NCBI GenBank assembly: GCA_008694505.1
Contig: VZDJ01000594.1
Coordinates: 8,313,746-8,377,745, forward strand
Direction: 5' to 3'
Source of the DNA: Cyanoderma ruficeps
Lineage: Eukaryota; Chordata; Aves; Passeriformes; Timaliidae
DNA: 64,000 nt
The notes under the pieces are model-generated. The model was not told the DNA's origin, did not search any database, and was given only the letters and a program-made list of their open reading frames with translations. A program made the translations under genes and the position numbers. Below are positions 63,404 through 64,000 of this stretch, piece by piece; the first letter of the stretch is position 1, and the number at the start of each line of letters is the position of its first letter.

Positions 63404-64000
63404 CTTCTAAGTTTGGGGTTGTTTTTATTTAAATTGCCTTCTTGCAGGACCTCAAGACCAAATGTGGAACGGAATGCCAGCCAGAAACCAAAACTGAAGA
63501 GCAAAAGCAAAACATGTGTAATAGCTCTTACTGATAGAAGATGTGCCATCAATATAAAAAATGCACTCTAAAGACAGTTTCTTATTCTAAATCATTTCCA
63601 GACAAAGGGGAACTAGATTTGGATGAAAATGAGGGATGACTGCTTGCAGAAAGGGAAAAGTTTAAATGTCAGAAATTATATTAACATTTCTTATGAACGA
63701 AATTAAAAGGTGAGATGCTGACAGAAAAAAAAATTAAAAAGACAAGAAGGGAAAAAACCCCCTTACCCTTAAATCAACTGTGACCCATGATCAAATACTG
63801 TGAGCATTAAATTGTTATGTACCAGAATGACAGAAAACAGGTGATTATTGTGACAGTAGGGAACAGTCCTGCATTGGTTGAAGGGCAAACTGTCCCAGCT
63901 TGGATTGCCAAATTCTATAGCATTGTAAGATTCAGCTGAAAAGTGGAAGTCATCAAAATACGTATAAAATCTCTTCACTGAATATATGCCTGTGTAATTT

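Larger units (their letters stand above)
15490..64000 (+). other. MYLK: MYLK gene, 5' portion (partial; coding exons 1-10)
   Basis: Ten exons with AG/GT boundaries join into a single open frame of 1819 nt that reproduces the N-terminus of long-form myosin light chain kinase. MLCK is a Ca2+/calmodulin-dependent kinase that phosphorylates the myosin regulatory light chain. The long form adds N-terminal Ig domains linked to cytoskeletal targeting and is expressed in non-muscle cells such as endothelium. Only this N-terminal extension is present; the actin-binding repeats, fibronectin domain, kinase and telokin exons must lie beyond position 64000. Identification rests on protein-level recognition of the avian sequence (for example MGDVKLVTSTRVSKTS at the start) and on consistent exon phases. 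Exon numbers here count coding exons in this window only. Confidence 0.97.
57464..64000 (+). other. Intron 10, partial (at least 6.5 kb)
   Basis: No MYLK exon is recognisable up to the window end. Contents include a perfect 12-bp inverted repeat at 60648-60690, an AT-rich stretch at 61440-61520 and a CTATAA hexanucleotide repeat at 63313-63403. The remainder shows only short ORFs with no recognisable family. Confidence 0.8.

Noticed and set aside
63447..63500. Acceptor-like CTTCTTGCAG with a short frame (16 whole codons, then stop) compatible with the exon 10 phase
   Set aside because: The encoded peptide does not resemble the expected MLCK continuation. It would end the protein, and no polyadenylation context is obvious, so it is most likely a pseudo-exon.

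Overview
The window is vertebrate nuclear DNA, almost certainly from a bird. It is AT-rich and intron-dominated, carries CR1 LINE tails and old MIR/CORE-SINE-like fossils, and contains one recognisable gene: the 5' part of MYLK (smooth-muscle / non-muscle myosin light chain kinase), on the + strand. The exon translations match the N-terminus of the long (about 210 kDa) avian MLCK as I remember it from chicken, with scattered substitutions. A bird other than chicken is therefore likely, but the species cannot be fixed from this window.

Layout. 1-15489 has no coding exon. It is the upstream part of the MYLK locus (5' intron and/or promoter-proximal DNA), with CR1 and MIR-like fossils, a striking pair of palindromes at 12702-12756, and a tentative noncoding first exon ending at 11272. 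The initiator ATG is at 15498 in an exon with a strong splice acceptor, so at least one untranslated exon lies upstream. Ten coding exons follow: 15498-15647, 36867-37074, 38679-38727, 41282-41447, 43320-43485, 46310-46346, 48159-48709, 50350-50553, 51616-51750 and 57311-57463. They join in one open frame of 1819 nt (606 codons plus one base). The last donor (57464) leads out of the window. The catalytic, calmodulin-binding and telokin parts are not here.

Protein. The encoded segment holds four immunoglobulin I-set domains (about residues 28-119, 155-247, 419-511 and 517-606). A basic, Ser/Lys-rich linker (about 248-418), mostly encoded by the large exon 7, separates Ig2 from Ig3. Ig1 and Ig3 each lack the B-strand cysteine; Ig2 and Ig4 have the normal pair. 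Exon 8 is a phase 1-1 exon equivalent to the one skipped in human non-muscle MLCK isoform 2.

Most unusual feature. About 200 bp inside intron 9 lies a 36-bp minisatellite (51941-52215). Six of its units carry a consensus 5' splice site (CAG|GTGAGT or CAG|GTGAGA). The array sits in a stretch that stays open in the exon 9 frame for about 617 nt, and every decoy donor has the same phase, which mismatches exon 10. This looks like a lineage-specific source of unproductive or alternative MYLK splicing. Other items of interest are several perfect inverted repeats in introns, a small CpG-rich patch with a CTCF-like motif in intron 2, and competing acceptors at exon 7. I found no RNA genes, CRISPR, operons or second protein-coding gene.
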